A stretch of DNA of 64,000 nucleotides from Ptychodera flava (taxonomy: Eukaryota; Hemichordata; Enteropneusta; Ptychoderidae): the NCBI RefSeq assembly GCF_041260155.1, contig NC_091940.1, positions 24,165,870 through 24,229,869 of the forward strand. The letters are read 5' to 3'. Below the pieces are notes generated by a model, which worked only from the letters and a program-made list of their open reading frames with translations, had not been told where the DNA came from and ran no database searches. Position numbers and translations under genes: made by a program. Numbering within the stretch: position 1 is the stretch's first letter; every line of letters begins with the position of its first letter. Positions 22,382 to 34,383 of this stretch are shown in pieces.

Positions 22382-24585
22382 ACTCACTTTCATACTTAAA
22401 TATGCATGAACAGACAGCAAGATGAAAAAATGTAGTGTCAATGAAAGAAATAATGTCATAATGACGATAATTTACCACAAACTCCAATCAAATGAATGTC
22501 TCTTTTGAAGCTAGCCTTTGGCGATGCGTTTGGCATAACACTTGCCAATACTGAGAAACGGTAACTTTGCGAATGTGAAAGAGAAACGTCTTTCCGGTCA
22601 TATATATACGAGAATGGCATGTAAGACAAGTCTTATAAGATTGTCTAAGATCATGTTGACGACTTTAAAATATATGATAGATGCACCGAACCTGACTTTA
22701 AAAGATAAAGGGTATCTAGCTTACTTCAGTAACTTTGAAAGACGCGATAATATACCTTGCGAAGGAGAGCCTAGCCCTTAGGGCCAATGAAACAATCGAC
22801 ACTGCGCGCTTCACTGACTTGCTTACGTGAACTAGATTGTACAAGTATTGTACTTTGTACTTCTCGCGAGACTAAGATTCATTATGAAGCGCAACCAGAC
22901 ACTAATGCTGTTATTAAACGCACGCGACATCGACATGGGTTATTCGGTATCTGTTGTCAAAATAAATTTGCCACTTACTAGTGTAATGTTGTCTCGCGTA
23001 TATATAGCCTTTACCACAACAGCAAAGGTCACAGGCCAACAAATCTAGGAAGCTTTTCGATAAAATCTCATATAAAGGAGCGAGTTTAAAGGATGTGATA
23101 AAAGGTCTCGAAAAACTAGCCTTAACAAATCTCGCAGACCTTCAAAGAAAGCTCATTTTCAGCATAGTTCATCTACTACGGAATTTCAGCAATTTTTGCT
23201 TCCGCCTTAATATCATGTTTCACGACACGTTGCAAAGTACCAATTGCAGCTATGTTTGTTGGTTGGCAAATGTAGCTTTGTATTCTTGCAGTCTTTTCAC
23301 CTGGGCAATAACGAGTGACCCTTGAACACGACCAAACGTCCGGAAAAAAGACTAAGGTTGATCGTACCGATCTTAAGACCACCTTCTCTGACCTCTTGAC
23401 TGGGCCCGTATTAGCAATGAGACCATTGTTGCTCGAGTAACAACAAACGTGATGAAGTGACGACTTTACTCAAGAAAACGACAATGATCTCCGTTTCGGT
23501 GTTTTGGTTAATATCGAGAAAGTTTTTTGTCAAAGCGAAGGCTGTGGAGTCGTCGTTTTAGTTAGTTTTATGCAAGTTTCAGCTGTTCAATTTCAGACCG
23601 GCGGAAATCTTGTACATTTTCAAACATATATCTTTACATTCATGAGGCTTTGCGCTGAAATCGGCTGTTGGGGTGACATGTAGCAGTGACGAAGAAACTT
23701 TGCATTGTTCGTCCAGTACTCAAGAGTACTCGTGAACAATGTACATTGTGCAAGAACAACGATGCATTGTCACTGAACACCTGTCTCAACGCCACTGACC
23801 TGTTCTGACCTATGATGTTTTGGAGTAAAGCTAAAAGAATAGTCAGTCCTCTACCATCCAGGTTTTGAAAAGACAGAAACCAAAGATAGCAAAGAATAAC
23901 CTATAGGCGCTTTGTAATCAACGCTTCATACTTCCATGAATTGCCGACACAAAACCTAAAATTAGATCCTGCATTTAGCCTTCTCTTCACATCTGAAATT
24001 TCATCTTCGGATTTCAAAAGTCGAAGGAAATATGAATGTGCACTCTAGTAATTTTTCGGCTACAATTGTCAGCACTACAAGGAGAAAATCTGTTTCATGG
24101 GGTGAGGCCGAGGCCTTGGGCAATCAAATAGTGATTAGATTGTTTCTTACTTTGTGTGTGTTTTTAAGCATTTCAATGTGTAATAGCGTCCCTTTTTATA
24201 GAATGTTTTTGCTAGTTGTACTATTTTAATTTGTATATGATGAGCCTGAAGGCAAAATTCTACATTTATTGTGGATAATAAAGTAATTGAATTGAATTGA
24301 CTTCTTTGAAATAGAGTATCCAATCTCAGTAATCTTACATACTTCTTATCGCCAAAACCACTCGAATATGTTTACTCAGTAACGTTGGATTTTTGCTTCG
24401 TCCCAAGTCGATGAGTCTATTTCTAATGTTATTTTAAATTCTTTATGCAACGTTGATCATAATACATGACTCGACACGATACTTTTAACAAATAAACAGA
24501 GTTGTTGTTTCTTGCTTTGCGACATTTGACAAAATCACTTATACAGTATGACCTGTCTTTAGGACAAATTTCTGTGGCGTCATTT
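22382..24585. other. Intergenic region between copies 2 and 3
   Basis: It is paralogous to 37,380-39,190 above copy 4, including AGGAATGTCTCTTTTGAAGC near 22,490. No conserved reading frame was found between the two, so it looks non-coding. A LINE tail is inserted at 24,147-24,299. Confidence 0.6.
24147..24299 (+). mobile_element. 5'-truncated LINE 3' end
   Basis: GAGCCTGAAGGCAAAATTCT, then TGGATAATAAAGTAATTGAA and a TTGAA repeat form a typical non-LTR retrotransposon tail. The paralogous site above copy 4 (near 38,905) goes from GATTAGATTGTT directly to the flank, so this is an insertion. Confidence 0.6.
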
Positions 24586-24856
24586 GTTACTCTGGTAACC
24601 TATTGTTTCGGACGGCAAGTGGCCAATTTTAATGGGAATTCAGCTGCCATGTTGGCTCGGATGCTGGCTTCCTTCTTTGTCGTCGTCGCAAATACCATGC
24701 TGGTATAATCATAAAACTCTCGACGGTTGACGATCATAGCTAACGTTTTGTCGTCATTTTCCACCAGTTGCTTTCCGTACAATCGTGCAATTAGTGGGAT
24801 AGAAACAGCGACAGACTTCCAGACGGAAGTTCATCGATTCTTTACCTCCGTTGAAG
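24577..24856 (+). promoter_or_regulatory. Copy 3 promoter and non-coding exon 1
   Basis: CGTCA, the X-box-like GTTACTCTGGTAAC at 24,586-24,599 and CCAAT at 24,623-24,627 keep the spacing seen at copies 2 and 4. The non-coding exon ends at 24,856 before GTGAGT. Confidence 0.6.
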
Positions 24857-25477
24857 GTGAGTGCGTTGATACTTTCAACGTGGGTCCAAGTTTTACAAGG
24901 CATCAAATATTTTTTCACAGAGTTAATGATTATGTTATAAGAATTCTCTCATGTAATTTGGTACTGCAGTTATGCTGCTGGCCTATGTATGGGGATTGGG
25001 AGTTTCCGTTATTGAAATACAGACATTTTTAAGTTTCTAATACTTGGAGTTTCTGCCAACAAAGTTTGTGTCAAATTTACCGGGAAGAGAGACTGGGAGT
25101 CTGCCTTGTTGTGGCAATAAGCATATGTGGGTTGTTAAACTTATATCTCAGCGTTTCGCTTTTATCTGTTTTGATAGACTGCCGTAACCATCTACGGCTG
25201 CATAATGCAAGTGTAATACCTATGCCCCCTTTCAGTCGTGTCCACGATAGATTCTCCTGTTCCTTATTTCTAGCTTAGCAGGGAAGAAAATTAAACAGGC
25301 AAAGGTTTATATGTATTTTTCCCTCGTATAATAATTTGTTGATCTCTTTGGTTAGTGTCAATAAACAAAAACCACTGGCAACATCTTAATACCTCTATTT
25401 GTTATAGTTACATTAGCTTGGTCACAATGAAGAATCTGAATGACGTAAATCAGTGCGAATCATGTTTTTATTTACAG

Positions 25478-25551
25478 GTGAGTATCAATACCAGTCGGAC
25501 TTCCCAGAACTTCAGTGTTACAAAAGCGACTGAAGCGACGCAACTTTCAGC
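25478..25551 (+). other. Copy 3 5' UTR part of exon A
   Basis: The acceptor TTTACAG ends at 25,477. The leader holds ACTTCCCAGAACTTCAGTG and GCAACTTTCAGC before the ATG. The first bases, GTGAGTATC, would themselves be a good donor, an oddity not shared by copy 4. Confidence 0.55.
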
Positions 25552-25669
25552 ATGTCTTTGCGACTAGTCTTAGCGTCAGCTATCGTCACCATCGTGTTTA
25601 AGTCGATCCAAACCGAACTATCGGATGGAAGTCTCCTAGGCACCCATCAAGCTGTGAACCACGATATCG
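25552..25669 (+). CDS. Copy 3 exon A: signal peptide
   Basis: MSLRLVLASAIVTIVFKSIQ, then TELSDGSLLG, ending in phase 1 before GTCGGT. It is almost identical to copy 4. Confidence 0.75.
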
Positions 25670-28600
25670 GTCGGTATTTTTCTACATTTTGTATTGTATG
25701 AGTGCTTGTCAGGCTCATGTTAGAAAGCGATTTGGAGATAATTTTCGGACTCTCAGTTTTTACAATACCCTTTCTGGTCTTGTGCTCCTTGGGACTAATT
25801 TTGCAGCCTTTATAATAAATGAAGTTCTTACCTCCCTGTTTTTATGAAAATTGAATATTAATGTTCTCACTCTGAGTTAACACAGTTACAGCATATTGCG
25901 GCCATTTGTTGATACAAATTAATTCGCAATTTGTCTTCTAATACCATTATTTGAATAGTGACCCCTGACGTGTTCATTCGTGATCATGGAACAGAATGGT
26001 TTAAACGTTTCCATAATGAAGGGTTAAACCAAAGTCAAAACGTTGTTTCTGACACGTATTAGGCAAAATAGATGTCATCTTCTGGCAGTGCATAATCAAA
26101 GCAACTTGTGAGATGGATTTCTGCAAGAAAAAAAAGACCATCCATGGTGAACTTCTATCGGTTAAAGTTAAGTTGTATTGGAACGGTAAATTCACAGTGT
26201 TGTTTCAGGTGTTGTATGAGGTTTAAATCGTGAATCTCAGGTGCTCTTATGCAATTCACAACAATGACACTGTTAATACCAGTCGACAATATGGGTAAAT
26301 GATTTTTTTTTGTAATGAAAGCAGAAATAATCTTATCTACACGTGTGGTCTACAATTCTAAGCTTGTAAAAATGAAACAAGGATTTGAACAACTGACTTG
26401 GTGTTGATATTTCACATATCGGAAACAAAATAGTAGACGGTGGTGATATGACATTGCCATCTGGCCAAGCTTTACGCTATATGTACCCTTCTACCCCTCT
26501 ATATGCTTAAAGTAGTATGCGCCTCGAAATTCAAACACTTAAACTTTTCCGAAAACTTTCCTGAATGAAACTTTCAACCATTCTCTTACCAAATCAACAA
26601 TAAAAATCGGGGGTGGGGAGTTCACCGTGCAAAGTTTGGAACTAGCGAAACAAATCGCCCCACATTTTGCGATATTTGAAAGCTTAAAATGAGCCCCACA
26701 ATTGATAGATCAGAAAATAACTGTAGAAATTTTAGGGCCCGACTATCTCTCCCTGACGCGTGTGCTACCTTTTTGATGAAATTGTCATTGTATATAATGA
26801 CAAAAACAGAAACGTTCCCGATTCAACCAATGTAACACATACAATAAACTAAATTTTCAGATAATCTGAACTAAATATAAAAATGTACGCTGGATTCATA
26901 GTTTTACAGCCAAGCTTTTTTTCACTCTTTATCAGAAAGAAGAGCGGTTGGAGACTGTGGTGGTACATTCTACTCAGACTCCGGCCAATTCTCGTCTCCT
27001 GGATACCCTGGTTACTATAACAACAAGCAAGAATGTATTTATGTCATCTTCATACCAAGAAATGATGCCCTGATTCTGGTGAGACGATTTTTTGATAATT
27101 TTAATTTTTTTCAGGTATACAGTTTCTCATATCACGTATTCAGTTTCCCAAGTCTACAAGTGATTGTGGCTGTCACTCTCCTAAACGTGTAAGTTACCAC
27201 TGTTGACATTCATTCAAAGGTAGATTTAAAGAATTTCTTTTTAATTTTTTAGAAGTTGAGGTACCAAGGAGAAGTGGTAGCTACCTAGAGCAGCCAAAAT
27301 TCTGTACTCGCTAATTCAAATAACAAACGTAGACCATTAAACACATTATTTCAGCCATTCCCATTGTTTTCGTGCGTTTTAAAAGAATCTGAAAGTCAGC
27401 AGAGGTCGTGTCTATGCGTCACTGACTACGAAACGCACTTTTCATGCAACACGATTCAATAGAGTTACTTTTATTGTATTGCTGTAACTATTAACCACCC
27501 TTGAGCGATTTTACAGTCATTTGTTTTCTCATGTCGTGCGCAAACAGCGGTAACAAGTCGTGACAAAATTATAGTTCAGCGTTAACAATCTGAGTTCCCT
27601 GCCACGACGCCAAAAATAGAGATGAGATATTGCTTAAAGCACATGGAATGGTTACTGACGTTAATCATTTTCTAAATTCCAGGTATCTCCAATTATAACC
27701 TTTATGAAGCAGATGTCGTCGAGTCGATGTCTATTGGCTAATGCCCATTTAGAATTATGTTCATAAGCAACAGCGATATCAGGCCAGCATGCAGCTCTTC
27801 TATAATGTCTGAATGTTTTACCGATTGAGTTGCATTGTGGGTTATACAATGTATTTTCCTTCTCCTGATTATGTAAATTATCATTCACTGCGGAACTAGT
27901 AATGTATAAATATGCTATGTTTGGTTTTTATCCCAGATCTCTGTCTTCGAAATTATCATGTCGTGTAGTGTTGTTTTATTTTCGTTTGTTTTGTTTTGTT
28001 TTGTTTGTTTGTTTGTTTTTTGTTTGTTTGTTTGTTTGTTTGTTGAGTTTATAAGGTCAAACTACGGACATAAAAATAAAAATGAAATTAGAATGTTTAC
28101 TTGGAGCGGTAATTCTGGTTTGCAACAAGATGACAACGATGAGTTCACTGTTCAGAACTATATGATGTGAACATGAGCGACTGACGTTCACTGTCACTTT
28201 CATATTTTAACTTATGATTTTTTTCTAAGTAAAAGTTGAACAAGACCAACTTGTCTGGTCTAAATCGATGCGCTGAGAAACGAAACCTAAAAAGTATCTC
28301 TTTCGCTTAATATACTTATAGATGTCTAATAAAGACAATCAAGCACGAAAACGTTACAAAAGGCGAGGTCTTCACAGGCTATTCTGTTTTGAAAGTCATA
28401 ATTCTGGTGAATGCTTGTCAGTCGCCATTTCATGAGACTAGATAAGCATCTGTCTGGCTTTGATCGTATATCCTAGAAACGAGATTTTGTCCCAGTCCAA
28501 AAAAAAACCTTAGGAAAAGTCATAATCGAATTTTGTTGTGTGCATACCAAATATCAAAACTTAAATGATCGCTTTGCAGTTGGAATTTGACACCTTTAAC

Positions 28601-31600
28601 ACGGAACCAAAACACGATGTAGTCAGGATATACGACGGACTGTCGCTGACTGGCACCCTGATCGGAGAGTACTCCGGCACATCAATTCCACCGGCGGTAC
28701 TATCGACGGGTAACGTTCTGACGGTCACCTTCACATCGGACTTCTCGGCAACACGTCCTGGATTTCTTGCAAACTACACTGCATTTACAAATGCGAGGGA
28801 CAGAGTTTTTATATCTGATTATGGCAGCTTTTCCGTTCATGACTGGTTCATAGATGGGAATCTCGACACATATTTTGTCATAATTGTATCCCAGGGGTAC
28901 AAAGTAAAGGTAAGGCACTAAGGCATTTTGCGCTTCTTATTCAGGCTAGCTTTTTCATTCGTTACTGGTTCACAATATAATATAAATCTGGAAACTTACT
29001 TTCTAATGATTGTATCCCAGGGGTACAAAGTAAAGGAAAGACATTGAACAGATATGAATGCCATGCCTTTCTAAAACCGTTTGATGTACATAGTCTTCAT
29101 CTGTCTTTTCCAATTTCTTGGGCTAAACCTAATGACTTGCATTGTTTATTATTCGTGAAGTTGAACTGAAAGTTTAAGAAACGTGTTCATGTGCATATGG
29201 GATAATTTATTGTCTTAAGACAATTTGACAGAAATGACCTGACAACAGAAGTTTTTGGAAAGTCAGAAGGACATTGACCACAGTGAGGTTAAAGTGTGAT
29301 GACAGACTGCTAACTGCGTCATACTGGTTATGAACTCATTTGTATTTCAAAAGATTAATATAAGTAGCTGTATATTGAGAGGTGATTTTATGCCACCTCA
29401 GAAGCATTCAATTCTCAAGGATACATTTTGCATATGGATTTGCATAGTATTGCACCGAGGTCAATAAATGCATGTGAATTACAGGATGATATAAATTAAT
29501 TTCGTCAAATACGGAGTACGGAAGTCTTCGAAAGATAGACGGAAGGGTTATTGTCGTGGGAAATTAGGCAGTTACCAACGGGTGCTAATTTTACCACAAA
29601 AATGTTAATTTGTCCAAAATATCTTACAATAGTTGATTTGTAAAACACTCTTTACTCCTGTACCAATATCGAGCTCCGGACTGGTAAGTAGCCCCTGATC
29701 AGCAGACTGTACGATCGTGCGTGGTTCTACAAATATGAGGATCCCCTATCTATTTTGAGACCCTCTGCCGATAAAGCCACATGGTAGATAATGACTTCGG
29801 GAAACTAATAATTTTCTAACAGGAAGCATACAAGAGAATGTTAAAATACAACGTTTAAAAAATATGGCGTTAAATTCTTATAGCTATGCATGGATGCTTA
29901 CTCTTGGTGGTGACAAGGCTCGTCCAATTTTTCCCATATACATTGAGTAAAATGATTTTCATTTCATTCGTTTCCATGCGTGCGCATTTTCCTTCTATAG
30001 GCGGACATGCAAATTGTTGATCATCATTGCCAATTACTTGACATCATGGCGTATGACGGAGTGTCTCAAACAGATGCACTACTAGCTACTTTCCATTACC
30101 ACTGCGTACACTGGGAAACTGTGAGCGTCACATCCACTGGGCAGAGTTTGTACGTCCAAATTTACCTGGACGTTGGTTTGATGTTCGAAATATATGTGGA
30201 CTACCACGCCGTTGAGTTTGGTAAGACTTATATTATAGAGGTGAACATGAGAATACTGGAATAAATTGTACTTATATGGGGTTTTATATGATCAAGTTTG
30301 CTAAGTTTGACTTTACACAGAAGCAAGAGCAATGATGTATTTACAATGAACTCACAAAGTTGACTGCAGCACTGACAGCGAGAAAGTAGAAACTGAACAA
30401 CAACTGTAGCAAACTTTACGCCTTTAAACGGCTTGCAACAAACGCAATAGACAGTCAAAGGATAAACATTTTGGGCGGGAAATTCTAGCATAGTGATTGG
30501 TTGAAAGTTACTTAAGTGTCTGATTGGCTGAATGAATCTAGGATCCGCATGGTCATTATGACTACATAAAGTTCAAATTGTTATTTGTCTCCGACATAAA
30601 TACCGTCTTGATATGGACAGGGGCAAGAGGAAAGCTAAATTTGACTGGTGAGGCGGGGCCGAGCACATTAATGGTCAGTTCCAAGACCTTTATTCCTATA
30701 ACAGAACCATCAAACCAAAGGAAACCGCTTTTCTGAAATTTCATGCAACGGACAGGTTTACCCTGAATATGGACAAGCAAAATGAATGTGAAGTACAGAT
30801 TACAATTGGGAACGTGTTTCCTTATCGTGCAGTGTGAAGGCAAGAGTAATACTACGCCATACTCATGATGTTGCCTCTTTATTTGTACAAGAAGGTATAC
30901 CTAACTAATGTACGGCTGACCACTGAACATCGTAGAAGTTGGACAAAATGATAAGTTCTGGTTTTATTTGTAAATGGCAAAAGCACTCTGTCCGTTAGGG
31001 CAGGAAGTCACTATGCAGACCATTTGGAGTTGTGAAAATTTAGTAACTCCGGTGCTTTGTTTGAAAATAGGACGCGATTTAAAGTAACTCAAAATAATTC
31101 TCATATACTACATGTACATAACCTCCATGCTGAAGAGCAAACGAATCAGAGTGTATACGCCTTGTCGTAATTTACACACACGTAGAAAGGTGCAGCCAAC
31201 AGAGCTATTCATCGAAAAAGCTATTCCAGGAGCAATTTTTGAGGGCAGGGGAAATTTTAAGTTTGCTCGGGCAGGGGATATATTTTTAGGTGGCAGGGAG
31301 CAAATTTTTTTGTAGGGCAGGGTGGATATCTGTTGATTGTCCTGGGGACAGGGCTTGGTGAAAAACTTTTTGAGGGGATTGTTTCCAGGGCAGGGGAAAT
31401 TGGCAATTGTTTTCGCCACAGGGCAGGGGAGCTTCAAACATTCACAGTGGGGAAGGGAAATAGGCAAAAATAAATGGGGGGGGGAGTGGGTAAAAATAAA
31501 GCTTGAGTGCGGGAGGGTAAGTCGAAAAATTTTCTGTGGGAGGGCAAATTATGAACAGCTAATTAATTACCCTCTTGACTTAAAATTAGTCAGTTAACAT

Positions 31601-33890
31601 TACTTGTCATACACAATATATCTTATCATAGTATATAATGGACCTTTTTAAAAGTGCATTGTTCGTTGGCTGCACCTGCGTAGAGCAACACATCCAGAGC
31701 ACATACATCGTTGAAATATCTGTTTTTACACACATTCAACGTCTTGCCTATCGGCAGCAGTTAATGGTCCGTCACACCGCTATATTTGACCGACATAAGT
31801 GACTTCTGAAGAAAGTGTCATGATGCAATTTGCCTGCAGGATCAAACGAAGGCACCACGCAGTGGCAGTGGGCATGGGATGCAACAGTCAATCCATGGAA
31901 CTACACCACGGTACAAAACGAATTAGGCAGCTGTGGAGGAAACTACACCAACGACGAAGGTTCTTTTGCTTCACCTTCCTATCCTGGGTACTACCCAGGC
32001 CAGCAGGATTGCTATTACTGCATTACTGTATCTGCTGGCAATCAGATTGTGGTAAGATAGTTAAATATATTCACTGCTATTGTGTATGGTATTTTGGATA
32101 GCCCACCACCTACTCGTACGCGGGAACACGCTTCCCTGATTTAGATTTGGACGTGGTGGTTCAGATACTGGAATTTTAAATAATAATGTTTGATATTTGG
32201 TTTATATATACTTTCAAGGCCCCTTAAGGCTTATTTGTTCTGATAAATAAAAATTTACCTGACTTACATTCTGAAAACTCTCTTCGATTGATGGTAAAAT
32301 TCTATTGCGCTACTGCAAACTCTACGGGAAACGTAATTTGTGTGTGTGCATCTGACGCAAAAAGTTCGGGTTGCAGAACATTTTCAGATAGTTTGTTCTT
32401 CTAAAGAAGTCTTACACATAAAACCCGTGATTTGAAGATAATTATGTTGGTGTATCTTATTTCGTACGATGGCGACCCATTAGTAAGAAATAAAGAGATC
32501 ATGATATTCAATGTTTTCAACTATTTATGGTTGAGTGAATTTAACTTTCGCTGTCACGGCATACCTATTAAATTTAGGCGGACAAGCTCTATATCTGGTC
32601 CCATTGAAATGGGAAAATCGGACATTTGGTATATTGGAAATTGAAAAAACGGAAATAAGAATTGTGGGAAATAGAGTTTGTCAGAGGGAAATTTGAATGG
32701 CCGTAAAGTGCCATCCTCACAGCAGTATACACCTGTTTTCTATATTTCAATCTCAGCCCAAAGAGTTTAAATTTAGAAATAGGCCTAAAGGTTAATAATC
32801 AAGATGATAAAACCATTTGAAAATTGGAAATTAGCTCCATTTCGATTTTCTTTTTTGAAAATGCAAATTGGTTTATTGGTTGGCCGAATTGTGCCACGGA
32901 TTATTTTGCATACTTGTCTTTTTATCTCCAGCTTGACATTGAAGAATTTGACACTGAAGTATGCTGCGATTTCGTCGAAGTCTTCGACGGTGACTCGAAG
33001 TCCGCCACGACGTCGATGGGCAAGTATTTCGGCTCCAACGTGGAAGCCGAGATCAAGTCGACGGGACGGAGTCTGTTCGTCCATTTCCACTCCGATCACT
33101 CCAAGAACCACAGAGGATTCTACGCCACCTATGGACTTCAGTTGGAAGGTGGGTGACTCTGTGTGTCGGTCAATTGAGCAAATTTCTCAAGAGCGTCTTG
33201 ATACACAACCTGAACTTAAAACATTTTTAGCTTCACTAATTCATTTTTGGCATATATTAGCGATGAACCATAAGAACTTGGGAGATGTGGTTACCATGTT
33301 AAGGAAAATCTGCTAAGCAAAAAATTATGAAAAATAATTTGAAGGCACACTGTTATTTGCAGAAGGAAAGTATTCATATGAACGTCACCCAAGATAGATG
33401 TAAAATTCTGCACAAAGTATTTACATATTTCGCCCGCCAACCATAAAAAACACTATATTCTGTTTCTTATCGATGTCACCTGGGGCTCTTACTATAGCAT
33501 TTACTTCTGGTTTGCCGATTGATTCAATATTTCACGGTTTATGTAAGATATACCATGGTATGGATAGTTATTAAAATTCTCGGTGAAGCCAAGCTGACGT
33601 TCTACATTGGTAACCCACAATTCACTGAAAGCAATGAAATTATGCCTCATGAGAGATCATACGTTGAATTTTTCACACAAGTTTATCCAAATTATGTGTC
33701 TTGTTCAACTTTGTAATTCTGAATTACTATTTCAAATTTGTTTTGTTTCCTAGAAAACGAATCCAACACTGTGATAATAGTGGCCGGAGCGATCGGAGCA
33801 GCATCAGCAGTGTTGATTGTTGTCATGGCAATCATCGTCTATTGCTGCGTTAAGAAGAAACTTCCAGCGCTCCCAGCGCCCAGTCGATGA
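25552..33890 (+). CDS. CUB-domain membrane protein, copy 3 (short-tailed)
   Basis: Seven coding exons (25552-25669, 26936-27078, 28580-28909, 30001-30220, 31840-32051, 32932-33148, 33754-33890) join to 458 codons plus TGA with no break. The layout is signal peptide, CUB1, degenerate CUB2, a linker with four tryptophans and NYT sites, CUB3 and a transmembrane helix. A 10-base deletion in exon G shifts the frame, so the tail is only about a dozen residues (KKKLPALPAPSR). The GTAAGT donor to exon H is changed to ATAAGT and H itself is interrupted by a transposon. The product should reach the cell surface but lacks the conserved tail of copies 1 and 4. The 5' exons are nearly identical to copy 4; exons D and E are closest to copy 2. 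Ligand and pathway are unknown. Confidence 0.8.
25670..26935 (+). other. Copy 3 A-B intron
   Basis: It is paralogous to the copy 4 A-B intron. It contains a TTAA-type MITE at about 26,498-26,776 in reverse orientation. Confidence 0.55.
26498..26776 (-). mobile_element. TTAA-type MITE (partial), shared with copy 4
   Basis: It is the reverse complement of the element at 56,063-56,414: AGTAGTATGCGCCTCGAAA at one end, TTTCAACCATTCTCTTACC inside and CCCTGACGCGTGTGCTACC at the other. Copy 4 carries it at the same intron position, so it predates that duplication. Confidence 0.65.
26936..27078 (+). CDS. Copy 3 exon B: first half of CUB1
   Basis: It follows TTTATCAG and ends ATTCTG before GTGAGA, 143 bases. 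RRAVGDCGGTFYSDSGQFSS opens CUB1; PGYYNNKQEC holds the second cysteine. Confidence 0.85.
27079..28579 (+). other. Copy 3 B-C intron
   Basis: A TTTG/TTTTG-rich tract lies at 27,970-28,043, also present in copy 4 near 45,230-45,271. No gene is seen. Confidence 0.5.
27970..28043. repeat. (TTTG)n / (TTTTG)n tract
   Basis: A mixture of TTTTG and TTTG units, interrupted once. It gives a spurious poly-FVC open frame. Confidence 0.85.
28580..28909 (+). CDS. Copy 3 exon C: end of CUB1 and start of CUB2
   Basis: Boundaries are GCTTTGCAG and GTAAGG, 330 bases, phase 0/0. HDVVRIYDGLSLTG, TFTSDFSATRPGF and NYTAF close CUB1; ISDYGSFSVHDW to VSQGYKVK opens CUB2. Confidence 0.85.
28945..29038 (+). pseudogene. 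Decayed duplicate of exon C end
   Basis: It is homologous to the possible cassette exon at 14,962-15,051, but carries an extra base near its start, a TAA after 11 codons and GGAAAG in place of the GTAAGA donor. Confidence 0.6.
30001..30220 (+). CDS. Copy 3 exon D: second half of CUB2
   Basis: It follows CCTTCTATAG and ends GAGTTTG before GTAAG. ADMQIVDHHC, YDGVSQTDALL, SVTSTGQSLYVQIYLD and IYVDYHAVEF make a weak CUB core. Cysteines sit at unusual places. Confidence 0.8.
30221..31839 (+). other. Copy 3 D-E intron
   Basis: It aligns with the copy 2 intron except for the transposon at 31,188-31,677. No gene is seen. Confidence 0.5.
31188..31677. mobile_element. Non-autonomous DNA transposon with AGGTGCAGCCAAC ends
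   Basis: The ends AGGTGCAGCCAAC and GTTGGCTGCACCT are inverted. The copy 2 intron has one uninterrupted ACACACGTAGAGCA where copy 3 has CGTAGA on both sides, so about 5-6 bases were duplicated on insertion. A second copy is at 61,884-62,459. The interior is rich in GGCAGGG and codes for nothing obvious. Confidence 0.75.
31840..32051 (+). CDS. Copy 3 exon E: linker and first half of CUB3
   Basis: Boundaries are TTTGCCTGCAG and GTAAG, 212 bases. TTQWQWAWDATVNPWNYTTV is the linker; GSCGGNYTNDEGSFASP starts CUB3. Confidence 0.85.
32052..32931 (+). other. Copy 3 E-F intron
   Basis: The first 600 bases align with copy 2. It is the shortest E-F intron of the array (880 bases). Nothing else is recognised. 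Confidence 0.5.
32932..33148 (+). CDS. Copy 3 exon F: second half of CUB3
   Basis: Boundaries are TTTATCTCCAG and GTGGGT, 217 bases. It is about 95% identical in DNA to copy 4 by hand comparison (roughly 11 differences), with the same CC pair before DFVEVFDG. Confidence 0.9.
33754..33890 (+). CDS. Copy 3 exon G: transmembrane helix and stop
   Basis: It follows GTTTCCTAG. AGAIGAASAVLIVVMAIIVY is the helix, followed by CCVKKK and a short new end after a 10-base deletion. TGA is at 33,888-33,890. Confidence 0.8.
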
Positions 33891-34279
33891 CAGTCAGTGG
33901 TTCAGTATAAGTACGGTTGTGTGAGAATCTCCAGAATTGTTGCCGTTTATACAATATGCCTAAAAAAGTGATAATTATGACAATTGATCAAAATTGAAAG
34001 TAGCACCCATCACCAAATGGTAATGAACCTTGCGCGGCTCAACAGCAAACACTGACAACTGAACTGCCAATTCCAAAATGGCTGACGCATCGATCACGAT
34101 TTACCTGACGTTGGAGGTCAGAATGAAATGCATTCTGGGTATCCTGTTTCAATATTCAACAATGTCTTTACTCGAACCACTTTCGACGCAATATCATAAC
34201 TAATACATGACAGGAGATGTTTTCTGTGATGAATATTTTCTTACATGCAATAGATTTTGACAATCTTTCCCATAAGCGG
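33891..34279. other. Old G-H intron of copy 3, now 3' flank
   Basis: It aligns in part with the flank below copy 2. The former GTAAGT donor reads ATAAGT near 33,909. Nothing else is seen. Confidence 0.5.
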
Positions 34280-34383
34280 ACCTGACATTCATGATTCGGC
34301 TTGCAAAGCATGAAGTGAATTTGGCACTATCGGAAGAAACCATTACGGCGAAGGCTATCCAGCTAGTCCGGGCCATCTACCCC
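34280..34383 (+). pseudogene. Exon H relic of copy 3, 5' part
   Basis: TGACATTCATGATTCGG, GGAAGAAACCATTACGGCGA and AGCTAGTCCGGGCCA align with exon H of copy 4 with small indels. Homology stops at the start of the composite element. The acceptor region (CCCATAAGCGG) has also lost its AG. Confidence 0.75.

Noticed and set aside
31108..31597. ORFs on both strands inside the 490-bp transposon
   Set aside because: They follow the GGCAGGG-rich composition and are broken in the second copy at 61,884-62,459.
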